DNA from: Sphingobacterium hotanense
GTDB taxonomy: Bacteria > Bacteroidota > Bacteroidia > Sphingobacteriales > Sphingobacteriaceae
Assembly: GCF_008274825.1 (NCBI RefSeq)
Contig: NZ_CP030848.1
Span: 1,364,001-1,428,000, forward strand
Length of the DNA: 64,000 nucleotides
Direction of reading: 5' to 3'
This document shows positions 18,981 to 26,511 of this stretch, piece after piece. The position numbers were made by a program, and so were the translations under genes. Position 1 is the stretch's first letter; the number at the start of each line of letters is the position of its first letter. The notes under the pieces were generated by a model. The model did no database searches and was not told the origin of the DNA. It saw only the letters and a list, made by a program, of their open reading frames with translations.

Positions 18981-20300
18981 ATGGGAAAAAAAGTTGCTTT
19001 CTATACACTGGGCTGTAAGCTGAATTTTTCAGAAACATCCTCCATCGGTCGAATCTTCAAGGATGCGGGCTACGAGACTACGCCATTTAACAGTCAGGCA
19101 GATGTGTATGTCATTAATACATGTTCGGTAACCGATCATGCAGATCGTAAGTGTAGAAAGGTTGTAAAAGAAGCATTAAAATATTCTCCAAATGCCTACA
19201 TCACTATTGTTGGATGTTATGCGCAGTTGAAGCCGAAGGAAATTTCTGAGATTCCGGGCGTGGATATGGTATTGGGTGCTGCGGAGAAGTTCAATATTCT
19301 AGAGCACATCAATGATCTGACGAAGAACGAAAAAGCAGTTGTGCACAATGCGCCAATTGACGAGACCAACCAATTTGTTTCGGCCTTTTCTATTGGTGAC
19401 AGGACGCGTACTTTTCTGAAAGTTCAAGACGGTTGCGACTATTCATGTACGTTCTGTACCATTCCATTAGCGCGTGGTGCAAGCCGTTCGGGCAAGATTG
19501 AGGATATCGTGAAGCAAGCGGAAGAAATAGCAGCGTCAGGGGTGAAGGAAATAGTGTTGACAGGGGTTAATATTGGTGATTTCGGAGTCCGTGATGGCAA
19601 GCGTCAGGATCGTTTCGTCGATTTAGTAAAAGCATTGGACGAAGTGGAAGGCATCGATAGAATTCGTATTTCCTCGATCGAACCTAATTTGTTGACGAAC
19701 GAGATTATTGAGTTTGTCGCTCAATCGAAACGCTTCGTTCCGCATTTCCATATGCCCTTGCAATCTGGGAATAATGCAGTATTAGCGAAGATGCGTCGTC
19801 GCTATAAGCGCGAACTTTATAATGAACGCGTAGCAAAGATCAAGTCTTTGATGCCCGATTGCTGTATAGGGGTGGACGTAATTGTCGGTTTCCCGGGCGA
19901 AACACGTGAGGATTTTATAGATACCTATAACTTTTTGAACGAAATGGATATCTCTTACCTTCATGTTTTCACTTATTCAGAAAGAGAGAACACAATTGCT
20001 GCGCAGATGGAAGGTGCAGTGCCTGGAGCACAGCGTAGCGATCGCAGCAAGATGTTACATATTCTATCCGAGAAAAAACGTCGTGCATTCTATGAGTCTC
20101 AATTAGGTAAAACTGATATGGTGTTATTTGAAGGCGATGAGAAGGATGGTTATATGCATGCGTTCTCGAGAAACTACGTGAAAGTGCGTACGCCTTATGA
20201 TCCTTTATTGGTAAACGAGGTAGTACCTGTCAAGTTCCTTAGCATTGCAGAAAATGGCGACGTCGATATCGAGGAAATACAAGAAGTATTGGTACATTAA
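18981..20300 (+). CDS. mtaB: MtaB-type tRNA methylthiotransferase (ms2t6A)
   Basis: A radical-SAM enzyme that adds a methylthio group to t6A37 in tRNA. The N-terminal UPF0004 domain carries cysteines in YTLGCKLNFSE, NTCSVTDHADRK and VGCYAQLKP, which hold the auxiliary 4Fe-4S cluster. The radical-SAM motif is CDYSCTFCTIP. A C-terminal TRAM region follows. It matches MtaB (TCKLN-type N-terminus) better than MiaB or RimO. I use the ATG at 18981; an in-frame TTG 12 bases upstream is less likely. Confidence 0.92.
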   Translation: MGKKVAFYTLGCKLNFSETSSIGRIFKDAGYETTPFNSQADVYVINTCSVTDHADRKCRKVVKEALKYSPNAYITIVGCYAQLKPKEISEIPGVDMVLGAAEKFNILEHINDLTKNEKAVVHNAPIDETNQFVSAFSIGDRTRTFLKVQDGCDYSCTFCTIPLARGASRSGKIEDIVKQAEEIAASGVKEIVLTGVNIGDFGVRDGKRQDRFVDLVKALDEVEGIDRIRISSIEPNLLTNEIIEFVAQSKRFVPHFHMPLQSGNNAVLAKMRRRYKRELYNERVAKIKSLMPDCCIGVDVIVGFPGETREDFIDTYNFLNEMDISYLHVFTYSERENTIAAQMEGAVPGAQRSDRSKMLHILSEKKRRAFYESQLGKTDMVLFEGDEKDGYMHAFSRNYVKVRTPYDPLLVNEVVPVKFLSIAENGDVDIEEIQEVLVH

Positions 20301-20316
20301 TAAACAAGACATATAC

Positions 20317-20350
20317 AAAAAAGGCGATCAGATTTTTGATCGCCTTTTTT
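20317..20350. terminator. bidirectional hairpin terminator
   Basis: A perfect 14-bp stem (AAAAAAGGCGATCA with its complement) around a short loop, A-rich on one side and T-rich on the other. It serves the convergent mtaB and phosphate transporter genes. Confidence 0.93.
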
Positions 20351-20361
20351 CTTTAAGGATT

Positions 20362-22632
20362 TTATTGTTGATTCCGTCTGCGGAAGGAAGCAAATTCCTT
20401 ATGAAGTCTCAATAATTTGTAGGTCGAACTTAGCAACTCGTTCGTCTCCAAAAGGATAGAGAAGTATAATCTACTGTTTTTTGGACTGCTTTCCGATGTT
20501 CTGATTCGATCGATCTGTTTATCCAATAGATTATTGATGTATTCTTGAATACCCTCGCGCTCATCAATCAAGGAGTCCATCTTACTGAAATCCTGACGTT
20601 TGTAAGCCATGTTGATCTTTGAGAACCAATCTCCTAATCTTTCTACCACATATTTCAAGTCCTTTGCCTGGCTGATGCGAAGCGTTTTGTGATTATTGTC
20701 CACATGATTTAAAGCATTTGAGTTTATCACTGCCACATTCTCAATCATATCCTGCAAATAGCCAAGGGAAATAATATAATAGCGACTTCCTTTGACAGAA
20801 CTATCATCCAGGTTACGGATAAAGTTATACATGGAGTTATTTGTCGAATTAAGGTCGTTCATCAATTTCTTGGTCAACTTCTTATTGATCTTGAGTGCTT
20901 CCAAATCTTCCTTAATCAACGAATCAATCGCGTCCTTATAGAATACGTTCGCTTTGGAGAACGTTTCTGAGATTTGGTTCGCACTGGTTTCCATCACTTG
21001 TTGAAGTGATAAAATATCCGATTTGTCCAAGTTTAGTTCCTGTAAAGCTTTGGCCTTGATTTTCTTATCATGGCTTTTCGCGTTGCGGTATAAAAGCAAT
21101 GCTAGCACCACTAAGGCGATCACAAAAGTGACTATTCCGCCGACTTTCAAGAAGTAAGCAAAAACGAAGGCTCCGGCAAATGCACAACCCGCTGTTACGA
21201 ACCATCCACCGATTACATGGAATACACCCGAAACGCGATATACCGCACTCTCACGGCCCCAAGCACGATCGGCAAATGCAGTACCCATCGCTACCATAAA
21301 CGTTACGTAGGTGGTCGATAAAGGTAATTTCATCGATGTTCCTAACGCGATTAAGCTACTCGCAACCATCAAGTTAACAGAAGCACGGATCATATCAAAC
21401 ATCGGCTCGTCTTTGCCTTTTGGTTTCTGTTGTCCAACGGCAATCATCGGTGTTTCAAACTTTTTGTCGATGTTCGATTGCAAAGTCTTTGGCATGACGT
21501 AGGAAAGCACAGAGCCCATACGGATGAAGCCGCGTACAATAGTTCTGGAAAGGAAGTTTGATTCGAATTTCTCATTTCCATCACCCTGGTTCGATAAACT
21601 CATCTCCGTTTCGATAACGGTTTTTGCTTTCTTAGAGGTCCATAAAGTAATTACCATGACAATACCAGCAGTTAGCAATATCCATAGCGGAGCAACGATT
21701 TCAGAGGATGCTAGTGCGTCCATGGTGAAAGTGTCGGGATTTGCGCCAGGTACGCTTTGGAAAATTTCGATAGACTGTATAGCAGCGACTGGAACACCAA
21801 TAAAGTTCACTAAGTCGTTTCCTGCGAACGAAAGCGCTAGAGCGAAAGTTCCAATACCAATAATTACTTTGAGGATATTGATCCCTAACCGCGTGATAAT
21901 AAAACTTATGATGGTACAAACCACAAAGCTGCCACCTAATAGCAAGAGCTCATGAGTTTTGATCCAGTTTTTAATGTCGGAGTTTAGGAAAGATACTTCT
22001 TTCAGACCTTTGATCAGAATGAAATAAGTAATCGCGGCCATAGCAATTCCACCGAAAACCACTCCCACGGTTTTTAATTTCTTTTCAAATTGGAAGGTAA
22101 ATAATACTCTCGAGATGTATTGTACTAACATACCAATGCTGAATGATATGACCACCGAGAGGAGAATACTATAGACGATTTCGGAGGCCTTTTCCGTATT
22201 GATATAAGACGATAAACTAGACCAAGAACCGTCGGTCATAACGATTTTAAACACTGCTAAGCTGATGGCTGCACCCAGTAATTCGAATACAATAGATACC
22301 GTTGTCGATGTAGGAAGTCCGAAATAATTAAAAATATCGAGCAGGATAATGTCGGTTATCATGACGGCGAGAAATATTGCCATGACATCATCAAAGGTGA
22401 ATTTGCTGGGGACGTAGATTCCACTTCGTGCAATTTCCATCATTCCGCTAGAGAATACTGATCCAAATAAAATTCCTAAGCTGGCAATAATCATGATAGT
22501 CTTGAAAGGGATTGCTTTCGAGCCGATTGCCGAGTTAAGGAAGTTTACAGCGTCGTTACTGACGCCTACCATCAAATCAATAATTGCTAAGACGGCAAGG
22601 GTAATAAGAACTAGATAAAGATAGTTTTCCAT
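20362..22632 (-). CDS. PiT-family inorganic phosphate transporter with PhoU-like tail
   Basis: A 756-residue transporter. The two PHO4 halves show the signatures GVSNDAVNFLNSAIGSKA near the N-terminus and SFAGNDLVNFIGVPVAA in the middle, plus GLPTSTTVSIVFELLGA and KLPLSTTYVTFMVAMG. Bacterial PiT proteins are usually about 420-530 residues. Here the last 220 residues, after the final helix (about 525), are soluble and helical and resemble a PhoU-like domain. It could thus couple a low-affinity phosphate carrier with its regulator in one chain. It is a single gene sharing a terminator with mtaB. Confidence 0.9.
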   Translation of the reverse strand: MENYLYLVLITLAVLAIIDLMVGVSNDAVNFLNSAIGSKAIPFKTIMIIASLGILFGSVFSSGMMEIARSGIYVPSKFTFDDVMAIFLAVMITDIILLDIFNYFGLPTSTTVSIVFELLGAAISLAVFKIVMTDGSWSSLSSYINTEKASEIVYSILLSVVISFSIGMLVQYISRVLFTFQFEKKLKTVGVVFGGIAMAAITYFILIKGLKEVSFLNSDIKNWIKTHELLLLGGSFVVCTIISFIITRLGINILKVIIGIGTFALALSFAGNDLVNFIGVPVAAIQSIEIFQSVPGANPDTFTMDALASSEIVAPLWILLTAGIVMVITLWTSKKAKTVIETEMSLSNQGDGNEKFESNFLSRTIVRGFIRMGSVLSYVMPKTLQSNIDKKFETPMIAVGQQKPKGKDEPMFDMIRASVNLMVASSLIALGTSMKLPLSTTYVTFMVAMGTAFADRAWGRESAVYRVSGVFHVIGGWFVTAGCAFAGAFVFAYFLKVGGIVTFVIALVVLALLLYRNAKSHDKKIKAKALQELNLDKSDILSLQQVMETSANQISETFSKANVFYKDAIDSLIKEDLEALKINKKLTKKLMNDLNSTNNSMYNFIRNLDDSSVKGSRYYIISLGYLQDMIENVAVINSNALNHVDNNHKTLRISQAKDLKYVVERLGDWFSKINMAYKRQDFSKMDSLIDEREGIQEYINNLLDKQIDRIRTSESSPKNSRLYFSILLETNELLSSTYKLLRLHKEFASFRRRNQQ

Positions 22633-22696
22633 AAGACATTATCTGTTGATACTGTTCGGATTTGTGTGAATTGAAGTTATTAAATTCACGAAATTA

Positions 22697-23602
22697 TTAA
22701 TTTAAAGTCGGATTCGAAGATTTTTGTTTTGGAATATTCTTCCATACAATAATCAACAGGATAAAAATAACCCCCAGCCACTTCATCCAAGAAACCGATT
22801 CATGTAATACCAGGTAAGACATACACACAGCAACTGGCAGTTCAACAGCACTCAATACAGCACCCAACGAATAACCAATGCTAGGCATGCCATAGGCAAA
22901 GAGCAAGGGCGGTATCACCGTTCCAAAAAATGCAAGCAGAAGTCCGTAGGGTAAAATGCCTATGAAAGTTTCGCTCTGTAATAAACTAACGGGCTGCAGC
23001 GTGATAGCGATTAACAGAAAGGCTCCGGTAATCATCAGCGCAGATTTATGGATAGGAGGGTAATCATTTCCAACTCGCCCATTGACGATCATGAAGACAG
23101 AATAAGCTGTTGCTGCCAATACCCCATAGATTAAGCCGGGTATGGAAAAAGAAGAAAGTGGCTCTTCAATTAAGCCCGTCGCAAAGACAGTCCCAATCAA
23201 TATGCAGACAATTCCGATAATCTGGGTTGCACTCGGTTTTACTTTGAAAAAAATAAATTCGATCAGCTGACCAATCCATATATACTGCATTAACAGTACG
23301 ATTGCCAAGGATGCAGGTACTAATTGCACACATTTGTAGTATAAGATACTGACCGTTCCAGTACTGACCCCAGCCAAGATGATTTTCCACTTCGAAGATT
23401 TAGCAGGATATTTTTTTTGTGATTTAGTTCTAGCTACAACTATCCAAAGTATCCAAAGGATCAACGCCCCTAAAAAGGCTTGTATACCTGTGACTTCGCC
23501 TAATGAATAGCCCTGTTCATAAGCTTTTTTTACAAATGTGGAGAGAATTCCAAAGCTCGCAGCACCTAGAAAAACTGCAATTGCTCCCTGAGTTTTGTTC
23601 AT
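22697..23602 (-). CDS. EamA-family transporter
   Basis: A 301-residue protein of ten hydrophobic helices in two EamA repeats, ending in a short lysine-rich cytoplasmic tail. The second half contains PVAVCMSYLVLHESVSWMKW, the usual closing EamA segment. Substrate is unknown. It lies 64 bases upstream of the start of the phosphate transporter gene on the same strand. Its upstream spacer is the repeat block at 23.7-24.0 kb. Confidence 0.87.
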   Translation of the reverse strand: MNKTQGAIAVFLGAASFGILSTFVKKAYEQGYSLGEVTGIQAFLGALILWILWIVVARTKSQKKYPAKSSKWKIILAGVSTGTVSILYYKCVQLVPASLAIVLLMQYIWIGQLIEFIFFKVKPSATQIIGIVCILIGTVFATGLIEEPLSSFSIPGLIYGVLAATAYSVFMIVNGRVGNDYPPIHKSALMITGAFLLIAITLQPVSLLQSETFIGILPYGLLLAFFGTVIPPLLFAYGMPSIGYSLGAVLSAVELPVAVCMSYLVLHESVSWMKWLGVIFILLIIVWKNIPKQKSSNPTLN

Positions 23603-23816
23603 ATGTTACAAAGTAAGGGAATATTTTGATTAGATGGGAGATATTAGATTTTAGATATTGGAACTGCAGCAAGGGCTGTGGTTTGATGAGGAAAAGTTGT
23701 TTTGAGCGAGGAAAGGAAGGGAAACTTGTCTTTGAACCAGGAAAGGAAGGATTTTAGGATGGGCAGGATTGGGCTCGGTGGGAAATAAAGGAATGAATTG
23801 AATTTGTATTTTTCAC

Positions 23817-23845
23817 AGGAGACGTTTAGTGAAACGTCTCTACGC
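23817..23845 (+). repeat. GAGACGTTT palindrome, copy 1
   Basis: The arms at 23819-23827 and 23832-23840 pair perfectly over 9 bp around the loop AGTG. The whole 29 bases reappear inverted at 23907. Confidence 0.93.
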
Positions 23846-23906
23846 ATTGGCGTCCAATTGGCTTCTATACAATTTTGAACTGAAAAGGCGGTAATCATGA
23901 CGAACC

Positions 23907-23935
23907 GCGTAGAGACGTTTCACTAAACGTCTCCT
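23907..23935 (-). repeat. GAGACGTTT palindrome, copy 2 (inverted)
   Basis: The exact reverse complement of 23817-23845, separated from it by 61 bases. Confidence 0.93.
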
Positions 23936-24128
23936 TTAGCACATTCCGTCTCCCTTTTCATTCAGCACCCTATTTGATCCTGTTAATCCTTTCATCCTTC
24001 CTTTCCTGGTTCAAGACGAAACATCCTGCAGCTCACATCTAAAATCTCATACCCCTTCCCAACAGATGTTGAAAAAAACCGATTGGAATATTAGTTGATT
24101 TTCAGATATTTTGGGGATGCGATTTGAT

Positions 24129-24716
24129 ATGAAAGTTAATTTTGCCGTACTGTTTTTGTTATTAGGTGCTTTGCTATTCAGTTCTTGTGGTGCTAAGAAG
24201 AAATCTACTAGTGGACCGTTGGTAGGAGGTGTTCGACCGAATAAGAATGCTCCGATCAGTGATGCGAGCGACGCTCGTGGGATGGAATACTCGAAAAATA
24301 AGTTGGAAAATTATGCTGCACTTTTAGGGGTCAAGCAAAAGGAGCTCGATAATAAAAGTTTGTATTACGTGATTGACGAATGGATGGGAACACCACATCG
24401 GATGGGAGGGCTGGACAAGCGCGGTGTGGATTGCTCTGGATTTGTAGGGATGTTGTATCGCAAAGCATATGGAAAAGATTTGCCGCGTACCTCACGCGAT
24501 ATGGCAGACGTTATCAAACGTAAATATGATAGGCAATTAAAGGAAGGCGATTTGGTGTTTTTCTCTTTCGGAGGTCGAAATATTGACCATGTGGGCATTT
24601 ACCTGCATAACGATAAGTTTGTGCATGTATCGACACGTAAAGGCGTTATCATTTCCAGTTTGAAGGACGCATGGTACTCGAAATATTTCACGCGCTGCGG
24701 GACACCGACAATCTAA
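24129..24716 (+). CDS. NlpC/P60 (C40) cell-wall peptidase, lipoprotein
   Basis: It probably cleaves peptide stems of peptidoglycan. A lipoprotein signal ends at FSSC, so it is lipid-anchored. The NlpC/P60 domain covers about residues 75-195, with catalytic Cys in GVDCSGFVGML, His in DHVGIYL and a third polar position in KFVHVS. I chose the ATG at 24129 because a near -7 box (TATTTTG) lies at 24107-24113. ATG 24117 would add four residues. Confidence 0.9.
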   Translation: MKVNFAVLFLLLGALLFSSCGAKKKSTSGPLVGGVRPNKNAPISDASDARGMEYSKNKLENYAALLGVKQKELDNKSLYYVIDEWMGTPHRMGGLDKRGVDCSGFVGMLYRKAYGKDLPRTSRDMADVIKRKYDRQLKEGDLVFFSFGGRNIDHVGIYLHNDKFVHVSTRKGVIISSLKDAWYSKYFTRCGTPTI

Positions 24717-24826
24717 TGTGAACGTGGATGTGTGAACTCCCAAGTAATGGAATTCTCATATTAGAAATAAAGGTCGCTTTAATGCCTGCAAATCTTTACT
24801 TTTGTCCAAATTTTTAAAGACTTGTC

Positions 24827-25327
24827 ATGCAAGATAGAACAAAACGAATATTTATTGCCCTTTGTATCATTATCCCATTCCTGATTTACTGTGTTTATTA
24901 TTACGCAGGAATGATTAAAAATGCGCCCTACCGTTTTTCTGATTTTGAATCGATAGAATTGGTTTATGGATACCCTGATTCCATGTTAAATCAATATAAC
25001 TCTAAAACGCATCAATACCAATATTTGACGAAGCAAGGTGAGGTCGTTAAAGATACCCTAAAACTGCGCGATGACGATTTATTATACTTGCACCGCAAAG
25101 CAATGGAATTGGGTTATTGGAATGTTGCGGATGATATGACCACTCCGGAGGATAAAAGAACAACCGGGGCGCGAGTTCCGCGTTATAAATTGACCTTCAA
25201 TTACAAAGAGAAATCCAAGTCGGTGACCTTAGATGCGGACTATGAAGGGGTGCAGAAAATGAAAGATGCTGCGAAGACCACTATTGATGAGGTTTTAAAC
25301 ATGATTGCGACAGCAAAAGCTAGATAA
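24827..25327 (+). CDS. hypothetical membrane-anchored protein
   Basis: A 166-residue protein of unknown function. One N-terminal helix (about 8-28) is followed by a charged soluble domain rich in Lys, Asp and Tyr, with no recognised catalytic motif. A -7 box TACTTTTG at 24797-24804 precedes the ATG by about 22 bases. It is monocistronic, with a terminator about 120 bases downstream. It could be an inner-membrane protein with a periplasmic domain or an uncleaved signal-anchor protein. Confidence 0.75.
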   Translation: MQDRTKRIFIALCIIIPFLIYCVYYYAGMIKNAPYRFSDFESIELVYGYPDSMLNQYNSKTHQYQYLTKQGEVVKDTLKLRDDDLLYLHRKAMELGYWNVADDMTTPEDKRTTGARVPRYKLTFNYKEKSKSVTLDADYEGVQKMKDAAKTTIDEVLNMIATAKAR

Positions 25328-25448
25328 TATTCAAAACTTTATTATTTAATTTTCGCTTAACTATAACTTTACAACATAGCGATACCTTTGAGTCAAGTAA
25401 TTTGTTTCAATAAATTGTTTGGTGATTTAAAGGTTATTAGGTAAACAA

Positions 25449-25487
25449 AAAAGAGGTCGACCCCCCATCGGCCTCTTTTATTTTTTA
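25449..25487 (+). terminator. hairpin terminator
   Basis: The arms AAAAGAGGTCGA and TCGGCCTCTTTT pair with one G-U around a C-rich loop and are followed by ATTTTTT. It lies in the 321-base spacer before aqpZ, which holds no gene. Confidence 0.82.
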
Positions 25488-25602
25488 TCGCAGTCTATTC
25501 CTTGTTTATCCTATACCTATATTGCTTTATTACAATCCTAAATTAATTTTCTTGGTTAATTTCGTTTTAAAGTGGATTTGCCGTGTTTCGATAATTTTCA
25601 AG

Positions 25603-25632
25603 TTGAATGTTTGGATTATTTTCCTACCTTTC
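25603..25632 (+). promoter_or_regulatory. probable aqpZ promoter
   Basis: TTG at 25603-25605, exactly 19 bases, then TACCTTTC (one mismatch to TAnnTTTG). The ATG is 17 bases downstream. Confidence 0.5.
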
Positions 25633-25648
25633 CTTTAAAAATTAAATT

Positions 25649-26374
25649 ATGGAAACAAAAATCTCTTCGAAATTCATTGCTGAGCTGATTGGGACTTTCG
25701 GTTTAGTATTATTCGGATGTGGTGCGGCAGCAATCGCTGGTGGCGACACGTTAGCACAAACATCTGGATTAGGCTTATTGGGGATCTCGTTGGCATTCGG
25801 GTTCTCGGTTGTTGTCTTTGCGTATGCGATAGGTGGTATTTCCGGCTGTCATATTAACCCGGCCGTAACTATTGGTGTGCTGGTGTCGGGTCGTATATCG
25901 TTTAAAGATGCAATCGTTTACATCATTGCACAGCTGATCGGAGCATTAATCGGAGCTTTTGTGCTGAAAACCGTTCTTTCAGGACAACTTGCGGGCTTTA
26001 GTGCAGGTGAATGGGCCTTTGGATCAAACGGATGGGGTAAAGGATATCAGAATGAATATAATATGACGGCTGCTTTTATTACAGAGACCGTGTTGACAGC
26101 CGTTTTCTTATTTGTTATTTTGGCGACAACATCAAAAGTGGGTAATGGAACGATGGCAGGTTTAGCCATTGGCTTCACACTTGTTTTGATTCACTTATTT
26201 GCGATTCCAATTACTGGTACATCTGTGAATCCTGCGCGTAGTTTTGGTCCTGCAGTATTGGCTGGTGGGCAAGCGCTATCGCAGCTATGGTTGTTTTTTG
26301 CAGCTCCGATCTTAGGTGCAATTATTGGCGCGATCCTTTGGAAGGTGACTTATACTGAAGCGAAAGAAGCATAA
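25649..26374 (+). CDS. aqpZ: aquaporin Z-type water channel
   Basis: A 241-residue MIP-family channel with six helices and the two half-helices carrying NPA boxes, HINPAVTIG and SVNPARSFGPA. The His in the second half-pore and Arg after the second NPA fit the narrow water-selective filter of AqpZ rather than a glycerol facilitator. It is monocistronic, with its own promoter-like box and a terminator. Confidence 0.93.
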   Translation: METKISSKFIAELIGTFGLVLFGCGAAAIAGGDTLAQTSGLGLLGISLAFGFSVVVFAYAIGGISGCHINPAVTIGVLVSGRISFKDAIVYIIAQLIGALIGAFVLKTVLSGQLAGFSAGEWAFGSNGWGKGYQNEYNMTAAFITETVLTAVFLFVILATTSKVGNGTMAGLAIGFTLVLIHLFAIPITGTSVNPARSFGPAVLAGGQALSQLWLFFAAPILGAIIGAILWKVTYTEAKEA

Positions 26375-26404
26375 TTTCGACTTTTTAAAAGTTAATTATA
26401 ATGC

Positions 26405-26434
26405 GAAGCCTCCAAATGGGGGCTTCTTTTTTTT
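26405..26434 (+). terminator. hairpin terminator after aqpZ
   Basis: GAAGCCTCC and GGGGGCTTC pair around AAAT and run into T8. Confidence 0.92.
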
Positions 26435-26452
26435 GACAGTTCCCGTCTTCAA

Positions 26453-26480
26453 TGGTCATCAAGAACTTTCATTCCTGTTG
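26453..26480 (+). repeat. partial copy of the 77-bp repeat
   Basis: 27 of 28 bases match the segment from TGGCCATCAAG to TCCTGTTG of the tandem units at 18.7-18.9 kb. It lies directly upstream of the dnaX promoter. Confidence 0.85.
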
Positions 26481-26508
26481 TTGTTACCCTCAAAAATGAT
26501 TATCTTCG
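26481..26508 (+). promoter_or_regulatory. probable dnaX promoter, nearly leaderless
   Basis: TTG at 26481-26483, 17 bases, then TATCTTCG (one mismatch to TAnnTTTG) at 26501-26508. The ATG begins only 4 bases later. Confidence 0.55.
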
Positions 26509-26511
26509 CAC

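Larger units (their letters stand above)
23731..24014. repeat. nested inverted-repeat block (ATCCT copies outside, GAGACG palindromes inside)
   Basis: The outer arms are ATCCT-family copies in opposite orientation (23731-23770 reverse, 23976-24014 forward). The inner arms are 29-base perfect inverted repeats at 23817-23845 and 23907-23935. Each inner arm is itself a palindrome, GAGACGTTT-AGTG-AAACGTCTC. The block fills the spacer between two divergent genes. No transposase lies inside, and the short reading frame across it is just translated repeat. Confidence 0.9.

Noticed and set aside
23644..23898. 84-residue reverse-strand frame in the repeat block
   Set aside because: It consists of translated repeat units with no ribosome-binding site or protein-like conservation.
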